From Candidatus Zixiibacteriota bacterium (GTDB taxonomy: Bacteria; Zixibacteria; MSB-5A5; GN15; JAAZOE01): 8,306 nt of DNA. This document shows positions 6,037 through 8,306 of this stretch, in pieces. The notes under the pieces are model-generated. The model was not told the origin of the DNA. It was given only the letters and a program-made list of their open reading frames with translations, and made no database searches. The stretch is from assembly GCA_030588275.1 (NCBI GenBank), contig JAUUYJ010000105.1:1-8306 (forward strand), written 5' to 3'. The translations under genes were made by a program, and so were the position numbers. The stretch's first letter is position 1, and each line of letters opens with the position of its first letter.

Positions 6037-7869
6037 TCAGCTCAAAATTTCCTCAATCAACTTTATCTCCGGAGCCAATTGATGCTCACGCGCCGATGAC
6101 AAGGCATTGTTCAGTAAGGTCAACCCCTCTTTGGTATCATCATCAGTCTTACCATGCTTAAGTAAAACCTCTCCCAACAACGCCTTTAGATGAATTGTCA
6201 TTTGGCTATTGCCAATCTTTTCGATCCCGGCATAAGCATCCTGAAGTTGCCTTAACCCGGTGTTGTACAACCCCTCACAGGCGGTAATAGCGGCCAGTCC
6301 GGCATTGGACATTATCAGAGCGGTTTTCTCGCCAATCTCGCGAGCTATCGACAATGCTTTGGTGGCATGAGTGCGACAGTTCTTATAATCTTTGCAATAG
6401 AAACATATATTGACCAAGGCTAAGTGAATATGGGCAACGTTTCGATTCATGCCGGCTTTTTCGGCGATCTCAAGCGCCGCCTGAAAACTTTCGACCGCCA
6501 CCTCAATCTCACGATTAAAGAAGCGAGCCGACCCAATCTGTACCAACGCATCGGTTTCAACCAACGGATTATTTATTTCGCGGGAAATGGTCAACGCTTT
6601 CTCGGCCGATTCGAGGGCCAATTCGACATCCCCCATCGTTAGGTGGGCCTGACTCAAATTAACCAGAGCCAACGCATAGCTGGACCGATCATTTAATGAA
6701 TCGAAAATTTCTGCCGCCGAATTAAGACGGGCCGCCCCCTCTTTATGATTGCCTGACTGAAGTTGTATCAACCCGATATTAAGGTTTTGCCGAGCCGACA
6801 AAGCCTTATCCCCAATCCGATCTGATATTTCAAGCGATTTCTCGTACTGTTCCCGCGCCTCATCAAATTGGCCTCGGAAGTAATGAACATTTCCGATGTT
6901 GGCCAGGCAGGAAGCCTTAAGTGACATATTTTTGTTCTGCTCGGCTATGTTAATGCTCTCTTCATACAGATCAATCGCCCGATCGTAATCTCCTTTGCGA
7001 GAATAGGCGATCCCCATGTTTTTTAACGCTTCCCCGATCCGTTCCTGATCGTCAAGCTTGCGGCTGATCTCCAAAACCCGATCAAAATGGAAAATGGCAT
7101 CATCAAATTTGGCCTGTGGCTGTAATATCGAGATTAAGACTCCCAGAGATCGAGCTTCACCGTTGTAATCTTTGGTCTCTTTATGAATCTGCAACGCCGC
7201 CTTAATATCTTTCTCCGATTCATCCCAGCTAGATTGTTTAGCATGCAGGATCGCCAAAAGGCGCAGGAGTTTTGCTTCATCCGCCTTGCTCTCTTTGGCA
7301 CGAGCCTTTTCCAAAGCGGTCAAGAGCTCATTCGAGGCACCCTCAAAGTCACCATTATATATCATAATCTCGGCTAACCCAGCTTTGGCGACCAAAAGAT
7401 CCGGCTCCTCGGTCAGAGCCAATTGGTACAATCCCTCAGCGACCTCGATATCGCTCCGATCGTTCTTGTGCCGGAAATGATATCGTGCCTTCAGATAATT
7501 TTCATACGCCCCAGCCGTTTGCGTTAGTGAGGTGCCGATTTCGGCCCGTTCAATAACCGATTGCTCCAGTTGCAATGCCTGACTGATCCCCTGAACCAAC
7601 CCTTTTTTAATTTTTGGTAAGTTCTCAATCGACTCTTCCCAACGCTTGGCCCAGACGTTATCTCCACTTTTGACATCGACCAATTGAGCCGAGATGCGTA
7701 AAACATCACCAGCCTTATGAATTGAACCATCCAGAACCAGTCCGACATTTAGCTGACCACCAATCTCCTCCAGCTCAGCATCGGAATCGCGATATTTCAT
7801 GATCGATCGCATCGAAGCGACCCGCAAGGTTCCGACCCTGGTCAAATCGACGATGATATCTTCGTTCAA
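6037..7869 (-). CDS. TolB-like domain plus TPR array: downstream part of an amber-interrupted kinase gene
   Basis: This 610-codon frame is in register with the kinase frame ahead of it, separated only by TAG (7875-7873) and GGT (7872-7870). The first codon given here is a TTG that would normally be an internal Leu. Residues 1 to about 100 are most of a TolB-like/adenylate-cyclase-associated N-terminal domain (NEDIIVDLTRVGTLRVAS, VLDGSIHKAGDVLRISAQL, GDNVWAKRWEE). Residues about 120-605 hold about eleven TPR units of about 40 residues, for example KGDYDRAIDLYEESINIA and RGQFDEAREQYEKSLEIS. TPRs bind proteins, so in the intact fusion this part probably senses or scaffolds partners of the kinase in the cytoplasm. 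No transmembrane segment is seen. If made alone it would lack the first strand of the TolB-like domain, and no good ribosome binding site precedes the TTG. It ends with TGA. Confidence 0.75.
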   Translation of the reverse strand: MNEDIIVDLTRVGTLRVASMRSIMKYRDSDAELEEIGGQLNVGLVLDGSIHKAGDVLRISAQLVDVKSGDNVWAKRWEESIENLPKIKKGLVQGISQALQLEQSVIERAEIGTSLTQTAGAYENYLKARYHFRHKNDRSDIEVAEGLYQLALTEEPDLLVAKAGLAEIMIYNGDFEGASNELLTALEKARAKESKADEAKLLRLLAILHAKQSSWDESEKDIKAALQIHKETKDYNGEARSLGVLISILQPQAKFDDAIFHFDRVLEISRKLDDQERIGEALKNMGIAYSRKGDYDRAIDLYEESINIAEQNKNMSLKASCLANIGNVHYFRGQFDEAREQYEKSLEISDRIGDKALSARQNLNIGLIQLQSGNHKEGAARLNSAAEIFDSLNDRSSYALALVNLSQAHLTMGDVELALESAEKALTISREINNPLVETDALVQIGSARFFNREIEVAVESFQAALEIAEKAGMNRNVAHIHLALVNICFYCKDYKNCRTHATKALSIAREIGEKTALIMSNAGLAAITACEGLYNTGLRQLQDAYAGIEKIGNSQMTIHLKALLGEVLLKHGKTDDDTKEGLTLLNNALSSAREHQLAPEIKLIEEILS

Positions 7870-7872
7870 ACC

Positions 7873-7875
7873 CTA
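7873..7875 (-). other. In-frame TAG interrupting the kinase/TolB-like/TPR gene
   Basis: The minus strand reads GAT GAA TAC TTA AGT TAG GGT TTG AAC GAA GAT, that is DEYLS, stop, GLNED. Related proteins usually read DEYFS-x-G-(L/M/I)-x-ED here with no gap (family knowledge from memory), so exactly one codon is replaced by a stop and nothing is shifted. A tyrosine codon (TAT or TAC) would need one base change to become TAG. Confidence 0.85.
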
Positions 7876-8306
7876 ACTTAAGTATTCATCATCGGGCGAT
7901 CCGATATTTTTCAGATACATAACCGCCAGCGATTTGACAAGAGGTTGAATCAGGCCGGATTCAAGCATAACAGATTGAGCCGGCACGGTCGGTTGCCGAA
8001 ATTGAGCAATGTCGTTTTTCAAAGCCTCAGCCGACTGATACCGATCATCAGGCTTCTTGGCCAAATTTTTATCCATAATCGGCTGAAGGGCCGCCGTGAT
8101 ATTCCGGTTTATCTCCTGCAACTTAGGTGGTTGCTCATTGACGATGGCATACAATGTTGCCGGAATATTGGCCGATTTAAACGGTAGCCGCCCGGTTAAC
8201 ATTTCGTAGAAAACAACTCCGAGGGAAAACAGGTCACCACGATGATCCGACTCCTGCCCCTGACCCGTTTCGGGTGACATATAGCTGACGGTCCCGATGG
8301 TCATGC
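7873..8306 (-). CDS. Ser/Thr protein kinase C-lobe and start of TolB-like domain, 5' end outside the window
   Basis: The frame enters from the right edge. The ATG at 8304 is an internal Met, because the sequence begins at the end of the activation segment (GTVSYMSPE, kinase subdomain VIII). It continues with subdomain IX (DHRGDLFSLGVVFYEMLTGRLPF) and ends the lobe with KKPDDRYQSAEAL, carrying the conserved subdomain XI Arg. These are marks of bacterial Hanks-type (PknB-like) kinases. The ATP-binding lobe and catalytic loop lie outside the window. After a linker of about 20 residues comes KSLAVMYLKNIGSPDDEYLS, the first strand of a TolB-like domain, which is cut by TAG. No membrane helix joins the two domains, so the protein looks cytoplasmic. 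Such kinases phosphorylate Ser/Thr of cytoplasmic targets. As read, the product ends inside a domain; the kinase lobe itself would be complete at its C-terminus. Confidence 0.8.
   Translation of the reverse strand, partial: MTIGTVSYMSPETGQGQESDHRGDLFSLGVVFYEMLTGRLPFKSANIPATLYAIVNEQPPKLQEINRNITAALQPIMDKNLAKKPDDRYQSAEALKNDIAQFRQPTVPAQSVMLESGLIQPLVKSLAVMYLKNIGSPDDEYLS

Noticed and set aside
7866..7872. Independent gene starting at TTG 7869 by re-initiation after the TAG
   Set aside because: No well-spaced Shine-Dalgarno is present, and the product would begin inside the TolB-like domain without its first strand. The TTG matches the Leu/Met/Ile position of the normal uninterrupted motif.
7873..7875. 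Selenocysteine or programmed frameshift at the kinase break
   Set aside because: Selenocysteine uses TGA, not TAG. The frame is unchanged across the break and there is no slippery run, so frameshifting is not needed. Pyrrolysine cannot be excluded by codon alone, but no insertion-element-like hairpin is evident downstream.
1..8306. CRISPR array, tRNA/rRNA genes, insertion sequence or phage material
   Set aside because: I saw no regularly spaced direct repeats with unique spacers, no cloverleaf-like segments, no terminal inverted repeats and no transposase or integrase motifs. I cannot run a covariance-model search, so small RNAs are not strictly excluded.

Overview
The window looks like chromosomal DNA of an uncultivated bacterium of the FCB group, most likely candidate phylum Zixibacteria or a close relative. 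This is an inference from protein style, not from a marker gene. The clues are a large secreted protein ending in a two-repeat dockerin module of the type GDAN-GDD-x-NVGDAVYLINFVFKGG, tandem ACC-PD-SC cysteine motifs, a lipoprotein with an SbsA-type Ig-like domain, and a Ser/Thr kinase fused to a TolB-like domain and a TPR array. Base composition looks moderate and even. I see no tRNA, rRNA, CRISPR array, transposase or integrase.

Layout. Positions 1-620 (minus) hold the 5' part of a predicted lipoprotein gene that runs off the left edge. Positions 753-3935 (minus) hold a 1060-residue exported, multi-module, cysteine-rich protein with a C-terminal dockerin pair. A 335-base divergent intergenic region (3936-4270) follows. 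It contains two outward-facing promoters with identical hexamers (TTGACA, 17 bases, TATCAT) and several small palindromes. Positions 4271-5785 (plus) encode a 504-residue polytopic membrane protein of GT-C glycosyltransferase type. A 251-base convergent gap (5786-6036) holds two small inverted repeats. From 6037 to the right edge (minus) lies one long kinase/TolB-like/TPR reading frame, interrupted by a single in-frame TAG at 7873-7875.

How the genes relate. The first two minus-strand genes both make exported, probably cell-surface products. They are separated by a weak terminator-like palindrome and a candidate promoter, so they need not be one operon. The glycosyltransferase has its own predicted promoter, placed so that transcription would start at the A of the ATG; its mRNA would then be leaderless. 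The kinase gene is transcribed toward the glycosyltransferase and shows no functional link to it.

The most notable point is the amber codon in the kinase gene. The frame is the same before and after it, the two halves join into one recognisable TolB-like N-terminal motif, and more than 600 codons downstream remain open. Recent nonsense mutation, sequence or assembly error, and read-through are all possible and cannot be separated from this sequence alone.
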